In this document: positions 56,481 through 64,000 of the stretch, piece by piece
How the letters are laid out: the number at the start of each line of letters is the position of its first letter
Position numbering within the stretch: position 1 is the first letter of the stretch
Source of the DNA: Brevibacillus sp. JNUCC-41
Lineage (GTDB): Bacteria; Bacillota; Bacilli; Bacillales; DSM-1321
Assembly: GCF_014844095.1 (NCBI RefSeq)
Contig: NZ_CP062163.1
Coordinates: 3,071,501 to 3,135,500 of the forward strand
DNA length: 64,000 nucleotides
Reading direction: 5' to 3'
Position numbers and translations under genes: made by a program
The notes under the pieces: generated by a model
Told to the model about the DNA's origin: nothing
The model's input: only the letters and a program-made list of their open reading frames with translations
Databases searched by the model: none

Positions 56481-56594
56481 TTGAATCAGAAACAGAATCC
56501 ATGGACATATGCAAAACCGATTAAAAAAGATCAACCGGTCAAAATCAAGAAAGACTGTGGCTGTAATAACAACTATAAAAATAAAGGCTATTGA
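56481..56594 (+). CDS. Small Lys/Asn-rich protein with CGC motif (37 aa)
   Basis: TTG 56481 has a very strong SD (AAAGGAGGAG, about 8 nt away). It gives a 37-residue peptide, MNQKQNPWTYAKPIKKDQPV and on, ending in KKDCGCNNNYKNKGY. The strong SD, the C-x-C motif and its place in a coat/spore block make a spore coat or cortex role plausible. A strong terminator follows. The family is not recognised. Confidence 0.65.
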   Translation: MNQKQNPWTYAKPIKKDQPVKIKKDCGCNNNYKNKGY

Positions 56595-56596
56595 TT

Positions 56597-56631
56597 GAAA
56601 AAACCTTTCCATTTAGGAAAGGTTTTTTTTA
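56597..56631 (+). terminator. Terminator after the coat gene block
   Basis: AAAAACCTTTCC and GGAAAGGTTTTT pair exactly around a 5-nt loop, with T8. Confidence 0.93.
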
Positions 56632-56708
56632 TTTCCTAATCCTACCATTCATAAAAAAACAGTTAAACAAGAAAATAACAATAGAACGAAAAATTAGGAT
56701 GTGAATCT

Positions 56709-57206
56709 ATGTTCAGACAAGGAAGATATTTTAAGGGCAGCTTACTGGTTTTTATGGTTGTTTTGTATGTGCTTACTGGATGCAGCAATCAGAATGATGG
56801 AAAAACGGAGAATTTAGCAATGATTAAGCGTACGAATCCTGAACCGATGGATATCATTAATGGAATGGATGGGAAGGATGAAAAGGGACTGATCTCAAAG
56901 GTCAAGGAAACAGTTGCTAATGAAGACTCCATCTATGACGTAATCGTCGTGAAAAACGAAAAAAAGATTATCGTCGCTTATAAAGTTAAGCATCTGCAAC
57001 GTTTTCATATGAAGAAGATTGAAAAGAATGTGACTAAAAATCTGGAAGAGAAGTTTCCCGAAAATGATTTTATCGTATCGAGCGATTATAAAATCTTTTT
57101 GGAATCTGTGAGATTGAACGAGTTACTCAAAGAAAAAGATGTACCCGAGAAAAAGGCAAGGAAGAAGTTCAACGAAATTGAAGAACTTCAAAAAGAATTA
57201 ATTTAG
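56709..57206 (+). CDS. YhcN/YlaJ-family sporulation lipoprotein
   Basis: A 165-residue lipoprotein: the signal MFRQGRYFKGSLLVFMVVLY leads to VLTGC25. The mature part has SIYDVIVVKNEKKIIVAYKV, typical of YhcN/YlaJ. Such lipoproteins are found in the spore membrane and accompany spoVA2-type operons. It lies 15 bp upstream of spoVAC, so it is probably co-transcribed with it. Confidence 0.87.
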   Translation: MFRQGRYFKGSLLVFMVVLYVLTGCSNQNDGKTENLAMIKRTNPEPMDIINGMDGKDEKGLISKVKETVANEDSIYDVIVVKNEKKIIVAYKVKHLQRFHMKKIEKNVTKNLEEKFPENDFIVSSDYKIFLESVRLNELLKEKDVPEKKARKKFNEIEELQKELI

Positions 57207-57221
57207 AAGAGAGGTTCAGCT

Positions 57222-57692
57222 ATGAGCGGCAAAGAGAAAACGACCCCACAGCAGAATGCATATCAAGAACTTCAAGGGAAGCATGAAATTAAAAGACCAA
57301 TAGTGAAGAATTGTTTGAAAGCCTTTTTAGTAGGTGGCATTTTCTGCATGGTCGGACAAGCCATTTCGTACTTCTATATTTACTTTTTCAACTTTACGGA
57401 ACAGACAGCTGGTGGTCCTACAACTGCCACCATGGTGTTCCTGGCCCTTTTGATGACCGGTTTCGGATTTTATGACCGCATTGGCCAGTTTGCTGGAGCA
57501 GGAAGTGCCGTCCCTGTTACAGGATTCGGTAACGCAGTCATTTCGGCTGCAATCGAACATCGGACGGAAGGTTTTGTACTTGGTGTTGGATCCAATATGT
57601 TTAAATTGGCCGGATCTGTCATTTTATTTGGAGTATTTTCAGCCTTTGTCGTGGCGTTGATAAAAACAATTTATCAAATGAGTGGGGGCTAA
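57222..57692 (+). CDS. spoVAC: Stage V sporulation protein AC
   Basis: A 156-residue protein with several membrane segments. It shows AFLVGGIFCMVGQAISYFY, MTGFGFYDRIGQFAGAGSAVPVTGFGNA, and a C-terminal hydrophobic segment. SpoVAC is part of the channel that moves dipicolinic acid into and out of the spore and can act as a mechanosensitive channel. SD AGAGAGG. It is followed within 3 bp by spoVAD. Confidence 0.95.
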   Translation: MSGKEKTTPQQNAYQELQGKHEIKRPIVKNCLKAFLVGGIFCMVGQAISYFYIYFFNFTEQTAGGPTTATMVFLALLMTGFGFYDRIGQFAGAGSAVPVTGFGNAVISAAIEHRTEGFVLGVGSNMFKLAGSVILFGVFSAFVVALIKTIYQMSGG

Positions 57693-57695
57693 GCG

Positions 57696-58721
57696 GTGTT
57701 AAAGGGAGAACAAACATGGATGTTTACCAATAAACCGGTCATCTTGGAAACAGGGGTAACAGGCGGGCCATTTGAAGCAAATGGAGAAATCGCGGGTGAT
57801 TTCGATATCCTATACGACGATTTGTGGATGGAGCAGGAATCATATGAGAAGGCACATCGACATTTGATGGAAAAAGCGGTTGAGCTTGCATTGGAAAAAG
57901 GTAAGATCAACAAGGAACAGGTACAATTTTTTTTGGCGGGTGATTTAATCAATCAGGTTACACCTACAAGCTTTGCAGCCAGAACTAATGGGATTCCATA
58001 CTTCGGCTTGTTTGGAGCCTGTTCCACTTCAATGGAAGGGCTTGCTCTAGCTGCCTTCATCACTAATTATGGCGGGGCTAACTATGTGTTGACAGGTGCC
58101 TCGAGCCACAATGCAGCTGTAGAAAAACAATTTCGCTATCCAACTGAATATGGAGGGCAAAAACCACCTACAGCTCAATGGACGATAACCGGAGCGGGGG
58201 TGGCGCTGGTTGCTCCTGATGGAAGCGAGCAAGGGGAATTTCCCCACATTGTCTCGGCCACTATCGGGAAGGTCATTGACATGGGATTGAAAGATCCTTT
58301 CAATATGGGGGGAGCGATGGCCCCGGCGGCCGTCGATACGATACTTGCCCATTTCAAAGATACTGGTTTGACCCCGGATGATTATGATTTCATCATTACT
58401 GGTGATTTAGGTCAAATAGGGTGGAAGACAGCGATTGACTTATTAAAGCAAAAGGGATGTGACATCAATCAGGAAAAATTCAAGGATTGCGGATTGATGA
58501 TTTTTAAAAAGAATCAGCCTGTTTTGGCTGGCGGGAGCGGCGCGGGATGTTCGGCAGTGGTTCTATACGGTCATATATTAAATGAGATGATTTCTGGCAA
58601 ATATAAAAAAATCCTGCTTGTCGCAACAGGAGCATTATTGTCACCACTTTCCGTCCAGCAAAAAGATACGATTCCGTGCATTGCCCATGCGGTGGCCATT
58701 GAATATGGGATGAATTCATGA
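57696..58721 (+). CDS. spoVAD: Stage V sporulation protein AD
   Basis: A 341-residue thiolase-fold protein. Features are [20 protein letters not shown], the [14 protein letters not shown] segment at the position of the thiolase nucleophile, and [15 protein letters not shown]. SpoVAD binds dipicolinic acid on the outer face of the spore inner membrane. The start is GTG 57696; its SD lies in the spoVAC stop region. Full family length. Confidence 0.95.
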   Translation: MLKGEQTWMFTNKPVILETGVTGGPFEANGEIAGDFDILYDDLWMEQESYEKAHRHLMEKAVELALEKGKINKEQVQFFLAGDLINQVTPTSFAARTNGIPYFGLFGACSTSMEGLALAAFITNYGGANYVLTGASSHNAAVEKQFRYPTEYGGQKPPTAQWTITGAGVALVAPDGSEQGEFPHIVSATIGKVIDMGLKDPFNMGGAMAPAAVDTILAHFKDTGLTPDDYDFIITGDLGQIGWKTAIDLLKQKGCDINQEKFKDCGLMIFKKNQPVLAGGSGAGCSAVVLYGHILNEMISGKYKKILLVATGALLSPLSVQQKDTIPCIAHAVAIEYGMNS

Positions 58722-58737
58722 AAAAGGAGAGATTTCG

Positions 58738-59094
58738 ATGTTAGCAATGTTTTTTTGGGCCTTTGTCATCGGTGGCTTGATCTGTGTCGTCGGCCAGCTT
58801 CTTTTCGATGTTGCTAAGCTGACACCGGCACATACGTTAAGCTTGTTCGTTGTAATAGGAGCTGTTCTTGGCGGGTTTGATTTATATGCGCCGCTAGTTG
58901 ACTTTGCCGGTGCTGGAGCAACCGTACCGATCGTTTCGTTTGGGAACTCGCTGGTGAACGGGGCGATGATGGAATCGGAAAAACATGGGCTCGTTGGCGT
59001 ACTGACAGGTATGTTTGAAATTACGAGTTCCGGTATCTCTGCTGCAATCGTCTTTGGATTCATCGGAGCTTTGGTTTTCAGGCCAAAAGGATGA
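58738..59094 (+). CDS. spoVAE: Stage V sporulation protein AE (AEb type)
   Basis: A 118-residue membrane protein, [20 protein letters not shown] and on, with the hallmark [24 protein letters not shown] shared with SpoVAC. It has about three to four segments. It completes a three-gene spoVA set without spoVAA, AB or AF, the composition of spoVA2-type operons. AAAAGGAG precedes ATG 58738. Confidence 0.95.
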   Translation: MLAMFFWAFVIGGLICVVGQLLFDVAKLTPAHTLSLFVVIGAVLGGFDLYAPLVDFAGAGATVPIVSFGNSLVNGAMMESEKHGLVGVLTGMFEITSSGISAAIVFGFIGALVFRPKG

Positions 59095-59195
59095 ATTAGC
59101 CGAAATAGGCAGCCTGGACTAGGACATGGCCTATACATATTTGTCCAGACCTACATATGTTATCAGTAAGCTTTAGCGAGAGCGAGGTGATATGT

Positions 59196-59342
59196 ATGTT
59201 TGGTTATGGTGGCTACGGTTGTTGTGGCGGCAGCGGTTATGGCTACGGCGGCGGTTATGGCTACGGTGGCGGTTCCACTTTTGCGATAATCGTTGTATTG
59301 TTTATTCTATTGATCATTGTAGGGGCTTCTTTCTGCTGTTAA
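59196..59342 (+). CDS. YjcZ-family small sporulation peptide
   Basis: A 48-residue peptide. The N-terminal half is Gly/Tyr-rich ([20 protein letters not shown]), then comes one membrane segment ([20 protein letters not shown]). This is the YjcZ/YtpI-like family common in bacillus sporulation operons. GAGGTG lies 6 nt before ATG 59196; a longer frame from 59157 lacks an SD. Function unknown, probably spore membrane. Confidence 0.9.
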   Translation: MFGYGGYGCCGGSGYGYGGGYGYGGGSTFAIIVVLFILLIIVGASFCC

Positions 59343-59350
59343 GGTAAAAG

Positions 59351-59383
59351 GAATAGGCAGAAGAAGCCTATTCTTTTTTTTTG
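59351..59383 (+). terminator. Terminator after the YjcZ-type gene
   Basis: GAATAGGC and GCCTATTC pair exactly around a 7-nt loop, with T9. Confidence 0.93.
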
Positions 59384-59449
59384 TTTGGGCCTAGCACCAT
59401 TTTTCTGATAATGCCATAGGATAGGTACAGAAAAGGGAGGGGCTTAGGT

Positions 59450-59704
59450 ATGGATAATAACTTTTTTAAGAACATAGAAGGTAAAACGGGCGTAAATATG
59501 AAAGATGTATTAGAATTGGCAAACTCGCTGCAAGGAGCCAATTTTAAAGATGAAACAACTGTTAGAAATGTCATTAAGCGTGTTTCAAAAATTGCGAACA
59601 AACCGGTCAATAAGGAAACGGAAGATAAAATCGTCCATTCCATCGTGTCTGAAGGGAATAAACTGGATTTCGGTACTATTTCTAATATGATAAATAAAAA
59701 GTGA
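59450..59704 (+). CDS. spoVIF: Stage VI sporulation protein F (YjcC)
   Basis: An 84-residue protein, MDNNFFKNIEGKTGVNMKDV and on, with LANSLQGANFKDE and a basic end. It matches SpoVIF/YjcC, a late mother-cell factor needed for full spore coat gene expression with GerE in B. subtilis. SD AGGGAGGGG before ATG 59450. The order before yjcD is as in B. subtilis. Confidence 0.9.
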   Translation: MDNNFFKNIEGKTGVNMKDVLELANSLQGANFKDETTVRNVIKRVSKIANKPVNKETEDKIVHSIVSEGNKLDFGTISNMINKK

Positions 59705-59706
59705 AA

Positions 59707-59744
59707 AAAGGCCTGCTATCATGCAGGCCTTCAGTTTTTTTAAA
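59707..59744 (+). terminator. Terminator after spoVIF
   Basis: AAGGCCTGC and GCAGGCCTT pair exactly around TATCAT, followed by a T-rich tract after four bases. Confidence 0.85.
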
Positions 59745-59904
59745 AAAGTTGCAGTTGCTTCCAGAAATTTGCCGACTGCCTGCCAATCCTCCTCGCCATA
59801 AGCATCTAGCGATGTCCCGGCAAGTTTGTTTTTCGGCAGGAGTGTCGCAAATTTCTTATTTTAAGTAAGGGTTTCATAAAACAGTAAAAATCTAAAGTAT
59901 AAAC

Positions 59905-59946
59905 TGTTCTTATACATGGTTCGGGAAGAGACCATGTATAAGAACA
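59905..59946. repeat. Perfect 16-bp inverted repeat before the end of yjcD
   Basis: TGTTCTTATACATGGT (59905-59920) and its exact complement (59931-59946) flank a 10-nt loop. There is no T run on either strand, so it is not a classical terminator. It lies in the spoVIF-yjcD intergenic space. Confidence 0.8.
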
Positions 59947-59983
59947 TCTTGTATTTCCTAAGATGGAGAGCATCAGCTTTTGG

Positions 59984-62257
59984 TCAAAGCTTCAGAAAAC
60001 GTGATGGGTGGGCGGTCCGTCCGCGTCTAGTTTGCAGGATGGAAAGGTAAAGGTCCTTTTTTGCCCTGGTTGCCGCTACATAGAGCAATCGTCTTTCCTC
60101 TTCAAGGGGGGATAGTTCCCCTTTCCGGTAAGATTCAAGTGCGAAATCATGAGGAATGCTGCCATCGACAGCAGCAAGAACATAAACCGTGTTATATTCA
60201 AGCCCTTTGGAACGGTGTATGGTGGTAAGCTGTATGGCATCCTTAAAATGTTTCGATAGCTGTTTAATCTCTTGTACCATCGCAGTCATATGATCGACAT
60301 GTTCAAGGAAAGCGGCGACGGTGGGGAAACGATTTGCTGCCACCTTTAAGTCACGGATGTCATCGGATCCTTTTTCCAGGTTCGCATCATTCCCGCGTTT
60401 CTTTACATATTCCTGGTATCCTAAATCTTTCTCGATGATTTCTAAAGCTACGAGTGGCGACATAATTTTTAAAGAGCGGATCTGTCCTGGAATCGTTTTT
60501 AATTTTCGTTCTTGAAAAGCATGTCCTGTCTTAACAAAAGCAAATGCATCGATAAAATCACAATCCTGCAATATTGTCATTGCTTTTAACTCCTGTAATA
60601 TACTTTGCTTTAAGAATAAGGAGGATAGGACATCAGATGCTGCCTTGCTGTCATGAGGATGCAAACTCAAGCGCATAAAGGCAAGCATGCCGCGGATGAC
60701 CTTGCGCTGATAAAACGAATCCGCATCCTTTTCAATGACGAATGGCAGGTTGGAAGCGGCTAGTCGTTCAAAAATGGCCCTGGACATCGTATGTGTCCTG
60801 TACAATACTGCAAAGTCCCCAGGGTTTGCTCCCTTGGATATTTTTTCTTGGATATCGGATACGATCATCGTTGCTTCCAATTCCTCATCATAAGGATAAA
60901 ATAAAACAGGAGGGTTTCCTGAATCATGTTGTGCCCTCATCTTTTTCTCCATCCGGTTCTGGTTGCGCTTGATCAATCGGTTCGCTGTAGCGACAATTTC
61001 ATGGGAAGAGCGGTAATTCTCCGTAAGCTTCACAACTTGGGATTGAGGGAAATCATGATTGAAATTCAAAATATACTTCGGATCGCTTCCTCGGAATGAA
61101 TAGATGGATTGATCATCATCTCCAACTGCACATACATTTTTTGATTCAGCAGAGAGGAGTTTTATCAATTCATATTGAACTTTATTGATATCCTGAAATT
61201 CATCTACCAAAAAGTAGTTAAATCTTTGCTGATATTTCTTTAAAAAATCCGGGTGATTTTTTAAAAATACATAACAGCCTACAAGCATATCATCAAAATC
61301 ATACTTCCCTGTTTGCTGTTTATATTCTTCATATTTCTTATATAAAAATAAACACGATTTCTCCCAATCGTCCTTAGGGTGAATATCTTCTGGAAAGGCC
61401 AAAGAGTTTTTCCAAAGTCCGATTTGCTGAAGGGCTTGATCATATGCAAATTCCTTATCATCAAGTTCCAGTTCCCTGCCAGCCTGTTTCAATACCTTTT
61501 CTTTTTCCCATTCCCACTTCAATAGGAAATCGCGCTGCCATTTGGCTGGTTCATGGAAAATGAGGATTTTATAAAAGATGCTATGAAAGGTCCCGCTAAC
61601 GATTTGAGAAACAAGGGAAGGCGTCATATAGGGATAGCCGAGCAGACGCTGCTGCATTTCCTTAGCGGATTTTGCCGTAAATGTTACAAGCATGATACTT
61701 TTTGGATCAACTTTTTTCACTGTAAGCATATAGGCAGTGCGTACTGTCAATACGCGGGTTTTCCCGCTGCCTGCTCCTGAAAGGACGAGAATTGGACCAT
61801 CGATTGTCATTACGGCCTTGAGTTGCTCTGCATCGAGTACAACCCCTGATGAGGATAATTCTTGAAAGTATGGTTCCTCTGATTGTGAAAGACCCAATGG
61901 TTTATCTGAATATTTCGGATTGCCGGTTATGGGCCGGCTTTTAAGGAAAGGTTCTGTAATGGTTTTCGTTTCCGTAATGGTTCGTGATGTTGGAATCCTA
62001 AATCCGTTCTGTTCCACATATTCTAATGGCTTGTCCTCGTTCATCGGTTCTGAAAGGGGTATTTCACAGGGTACCTGCGACGGGTCACTGTGATAAAAAT
62101 AAGGTGTCTCATGGATTCCAATAAATAATTTCACTGGTTTATGACAAATGATACAAGAAAGCTGATCACGTTTTCCTTTTTCAAAAAGTGTCTGCAGCTC
62201 ACCAGCTGAAACGGTATGTAAATGTACGATTTCATTGCCAGATTTTGCTTGATTCAT
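59984..62257 (-). CDS. yjcD: UvrD/PcrA-like DNA helicase YjcD
   Basis: A 757-residue superfamily-1 helicase with all main motifs: VLSGAGSGKTRVL (I), NYFLVDEFQDINKVQ (II), GDDDQSIYSFRGSDP (III), LTENYRSS (IV), TTIHRSKGLEYNTVYVL (V) and LLYVAATRAKKDL (VI). Before the helicase core, about residues 30-60 carry CIICHKPVKLF and YFYHSD, a Cys/His segment like that of CoiA, probably zinc-binding. ATG 62257 follows an AGAGG SD at a rather long 10-11 nt; an upstream ATG at 62302 has no SD. A role in DNA repair or recombination is inferred. Confidence 0.92.
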   Translation of the reverse strand: MNQAKSGNEIVHLHTVSAGELQTLFEKGKRDQLSCIICHKPVKLFIGIHETPYFYHSDPSQVPCEIPLSEPMNEDKPLEYVEQNGFRIPTSRTITETKTITEPFLKSRPITGNPKYSDKPLGLSQSEEPYFQELSSSGVVLDAEQLKAVMTIDGPILVLSGAGSGKTRVLTVRTAYMLTVKKVDPKSIMLVTFTAKSAKEMQQRLLGYPYMTPSLVSQIVSGTFHSIFYKILIFHEPAKWQRDFLLKWEWEKEKVLKQAGRELELDDKEFAYDQALQQIGLWKNSLAFPEDIHPKDDWEKSCLFLYKKYEEYKQQTGKYDFDDMLVGCYVFLKNHPDFLKKYQQRFNYFLVDEFQDINKVQYELIKLLSAESKNVCAVGDDDQSIYSFRGSDPKYILNFNHDFPQSQVVKLTENYRSSHEIVATANRLIKRNQNRMEKKMRAQHDSGNPPVLFYPYDEELEATMIVSDIQEKISKGANPGDFAVLYRTHTMSRAIFERLAASNLPFVIEKDADSFYQRKVIRGMLAFMRLSLHPHDSKAASDVLSSLFLKQSILQELKAMTILQDCDFIDAFAFVKTGHAFQERKLKTIPGQIRSLKIMSPLVALEIIEKDLGYQEYVKKRGNDANLEKGSDDIRDLKVAANRFPTVAAFLEHVDHMTAMVQEIKQLSKHFKDAIQLTTIHRSKGLEYNTVYVLAAVDGSIPHDFALESYRKGELSPLEEERRLLYVAATRAKKDLYLSILQTRRGRTAHPSRFLKL

Positions 62258-62409
62258 ATAAATGGATACCTCTAATCTATTAAAAATATCGGCAATACTC
62301 ATCATACCAGAAGATCAGGAAAAAAGAATGCGGAAATCATGTTTAAATTATGGTTCCGGATGGGTAATTGAATGACAACATTACTATTTAAATATAAGGA
62401 GGGGTTACT

Positions 62410-62706
62410 ATGGGATACATAGCACCTGTTACACAATTTGATTATATTCAATATGCTAACCGGACGATCGAAGCTGCAGAGAAAGTAAGAATTGTTAAAG
62501 GGACGGCACCCATTCAACCTATCCGTTTTGATCAGATGTTGGAAAGGGAAAGGGAAAGCATTGGAGGATTACTACAAATTCAAGATAATAATCGGGTAAG
62601 TACATATGGTGCAGGCACATATAAAGGTCAAATGGGCATGAGGGCAAGTGAAGATTTTACGGCTGGAATGACAGGAAAAGGAAGGTTTATCAACAAAAGT
62701 GTCTAG
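62410..62706 (+). CDS. Conserved-looking hypothetical protein (98 aa)
   Basis: A 98-residue soluble protein, MGYIAPVTQFDYIQYANRTI and on, ending in GMTGKGRFINKSV. SD AAGGAGGGG lies about 7 nt before ATG 62410, and a terminator follows, so expression is well supported. It is divergent from yjcD. No motif or family is recognised. Its place among sporulation genes hints at, but does not show, a spore role. Confidence 0.7.
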   Translation: MGYIAPVTQFDYIQYANRTIEAAEKVRIVKGTAPIQPIRFDQMLERERESIGGLLQIQDNNRVSTYGAGTYKGQMGMRASEDFTAGMTGKGRFINKSV

Positions 62707-62721
62707 TTTCTCCATGAAAGA

Positions 62722-62756
62722 CAAAAGAGGACACGTGAAGTGTCCTTTTTGTGTTG
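62722..62756. terminator. Terminator between the 98-aa gene and cotX
   Basis: AGGACAC and GTGTCCT pair exactly around a 5-nt loop, with flanking A and T runs giving two-way function. Confidence 0.85.
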
Positions 62757-62763
62757 ATTTTTT

Positions 62764-63252
62764 TTAAAGAATGTCAATTTCCACGATTAGAGCTAACAAT
62801 AGTTGCAGTAATAGTTGGATGTTTAAAGCGACTTGTGCATCAGTGGTTGTAATGTCGATATCACGGCTGTTTTCAACAATTGTTTTTTGGCGCGTGATTT
62901 GTTTAACATTAGAAGATTGGATTAATTCTTGAGTGATCCTATCAGCATTATCAGAATCTGAAATGGAAATGCTTACGATGACCGCGATAGCAGCTTGTAG
63001 GGCAGTTTGTAGAGAAAGGGCCGCTTTAACATCCGTTGAAGTGACATTTACATTACAAGAATCTTTAATGTAAATAAGTTCTTCAGAAAGCTGCACTTGA
63101 TTATTATCCTGTTTTGCCTCTTGGTCAATCTGTGTTTCCTCCTCGTTACAGAATCCTGTCAGGGGATGTCTGGAAGCGGAATCTAGAGCTGACCATGATC
63201 TTTCAGAATCATCATGAGTGTTACAATTGCTACGATATACATTTTGGTTCAT
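62764..63252 (-). CDS. cotX: Spore coat protein X (CotX family)
   Basis: A 162-residue protein of the CotX/CotV domain family. Two related C-terminal units can be seen: IKDSCNVNVTSTDVKAALSLQTALQAAI and VENSRDIDITTTDAQVALNIQLLLQLLL, sharing x-D/S-x-x-TTDxxxALxxQ. The N-terminal 55 residues are hydrophilic. CotX belongs to the insoluble crust fraction of the spore coat. GGAGG lies upstream. The usual cotVWXYZ cluster is reduced: only this gene and a possible cotW-like gene are seen. Confidence 0.88.
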   Translation of the reverse strand: MNQNVYRSNCNTHDDSERSWSALDSASRHPLTGFCNEEETQIDQEAKQDNNQVQLSEELIYIKDSCNVNVTSTDVKAALSLQTALQAAIAVIVSISISDSDNADRITQELIQSSNVKQITRQKTIVENSRDIDITTTDAQVALNIQLLLQLLLALIVEIDIL

Positions 63253-63477
63253 GTTGTTTTTTCCTCCTTAGGTTTTATTCCCTATTAAAATATGCTTTGA
63301 TGATTAATCGGGTTGGACGAATAAATCAGTTAATTCGTCTATTTTTTAAATACTTAGAGAAAGTATTAGTGTGTGGGGGATGATTAATAAAGAAGCTGGA
63401 GCTTTAGGAATGAAATGTATGTGCTGCTATGTCTCGGTTTACTTATTTCTCGCCAGCAAGTAGGGTGATATGGTGCG

Positions 63478-63741
63478 TCATTTATTTTTGGAATCCGTGA
63501 ATTTATTGTGAATGGAATTTGTAACTGGATTAACATCATGTTCCGTGATGTTCTTTTCTTGGTTAATGATTTTTTGTGATTGCTCTTGTAAATGACGAAT
63601 GGTTTCTTTAAGGTTGTTTTTCTCTCTCTCAGTTAGATCGACTTTTTCCCTTTTGAAACCATATTTTCTCATAGTCCTCGAAACCAGCAGTTCCATCAGT
63701 CTTTTTTGAGACTCCTCCAGATTAAAATCATTGTTACCCAT
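63478..63741 (-). CDS. Possible CotW-like spore coat protein
   Basis: An 87-residue charged, probably coiled-coil protein, MGNNDFNLEESQKRLMELLV and on, with SRTMRKYGFKREKVDLTEREK and LKETIRHLQEQSQKI. The ELLVSRTMRKYGF pattern resembles CotW-type small coat proteins from memory, and it lies upstream of cotX. SD AAGGAGGG. Another small spore protein is possible. Confidence 0.6.
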   Translation of the reverse strand: MGNNDFNLEESQKRLMELLVSRTMRKYGFKREKVDLTEREKNNLKETIRHLQEQSQKIINQEKNITEHDVNPVTNSIHNKFTDSKNK

Positions 63742-63853
63742 AAAATTTTCCCTCCTTCTTGCTTTCTATATATAGACTATGCATTTTTGAGGAGATTGCC
63801 ATTGGACGCAAATGGTTTTTTTTTATAAAACGATATATAAGTCCATGAACGAA

Positions 63854-63898
63854 CAAAAAAAGCTGTCCAATCAGAAGACTGAAAGGACAGCTTTTTTT
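63854..63898. terminator. Terminator between the CotW-like gene region and yjcF
   Basis: AAAAAAAGCTGTCC/GGACAGCTTTTTTT with an inner TCAG/CTGA stem. It overlaps the end of the acetyltransferase gene and works for its minus-strand transcript. Confidence 0.88.
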
Positions 63899-64000
63899 AT
63901 CGTAAAATGGTTTTCTTCATCGTTTTATGAGCAATGCCAGCATCCATGAATTCGTCGGATACGATCTCATACCCTAATTTTGAATAGAAAGGGATAGCAT
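63897..64000 (-). CDS. yjcF: GNAT acetyltransferase, C-terminal part (YjcF-like)
   Basis: The right edge cuts the gene. The last 33 residues read AIPFYSKLGYEIVSDEFMDA and on, with the GNAT pattern A-x-x-FY-x-K-x-GY and GIAHKTMKK at the end. It resembles YjcF, which lies near yjcD in B. subtilis. The acetyl-CoA loop is outside the window. Confidence 0.8.
   Translation of the reverse strand, partial: AIPFYSKLGYEIVSDEFMDAGIAHKTMKKTILR

Noticed and set aside
56259-56612. 117-codon minus-strand frame over yjcA and the small CGC peptide
   Set aside because: It runs antisense to two supported genes and has no SD.

Overview
The window looks like chromosomal DNA of a spore-forming, low-GC Gram-positive bacterium of the Bacillaceae. 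My best guess is the Peribacillus (former Bacillus simplex) group. That rests on gene content, the sporulation genes, and gene order that closely follows the yit-arg-yjz-yja-yjb-yjc region of Bacillus subtilis. No rRNA, tRNA, CRISPR array, transposase or prophage gene was seen. Start codons were set by Shine-Dalgarno (SD) spacing, so several differ from the longest reading frame.

Layout. (1) 1-5.1 kb: the tail of a GsiB-like stress protein, small DUF3813-type genes, yitU/yitV/yitW, moaA, and a Bacillus-type iron-sulfur fnr. (2) 5.3-14.8 kb: a complete arginine operon, argC-argJ-argB-argD-carA-carB-argF, with tight or overlapping junctions. (3) 15.1-20.2 kb: an accessory aromatic catabolic block. 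It has an IclR regulator on the minus strand and a divergent four-gene set (FAH hydrolase, DinB protein, gentisate 1,2-dioxygenase, FAD monooxygenase), consistent with 3-hydroxybenzoate to gentisate to fumarate plus pyruvate. (4) 20.2-30.5 kb: clpB under a CtsR box, then yjzD, yjaU, yjaV, comZ, fabH-fabF under a FapR box, yjaZ and yjbA. (5) 30.7-41.5 kb: trpS, a secreted DUF4015 protein, yjbC, spx, mecA, cls, coiA, pepF. (6) 41.7-50 kb: two tandem RoxS/RsaE-like small RNAs with Rex/Fnr-type operators, then yjbH, yjbI, cwlQ, yjbK, yjbM, nadK, yjbO, prpE and mgtE. (7) 50.3-64 kb: fabI under a second FapR box, then a block dominated by spore genes: a gerX germinant receptor in B-A-C order, two CotO-domain proteins, yjcA, a YhcN/YlaJ lipoprotein with spoVAC-AD-AE, a YjcZ peptide, spoVIF, helicase yjcD, cotX, a CotW-like protein and the end of a GNAT gene.

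How it fits together. Several genes form a redox and proteolysis network: spx, its adaptor yjbH, the other Clp adaptor mecA, clpB, the Fe-S regulator Fnr, and the duplicated redox small RNA. A second theme is fatty acid synthesis (fabH, fabF, fabI) under FapR. A third is spore formation and germination. Compared with B. subtilis, med, the app and opp oligopeptide permease operons, yjbE and yjbL are missing from their usual positions. The aromatic cluster, clpB and the gerX operon are extra.

The most unusual items are the tandem RoxS-like RNAs, a DinB protein that could be a bacillithiol-dependent maleylpyruvate isomerase, a terminator-like hairpin upstream of the (p)ppGpp synthetase yjbM, two copies of a GC-rich intergenic repeat, and several long perfect hairpins.
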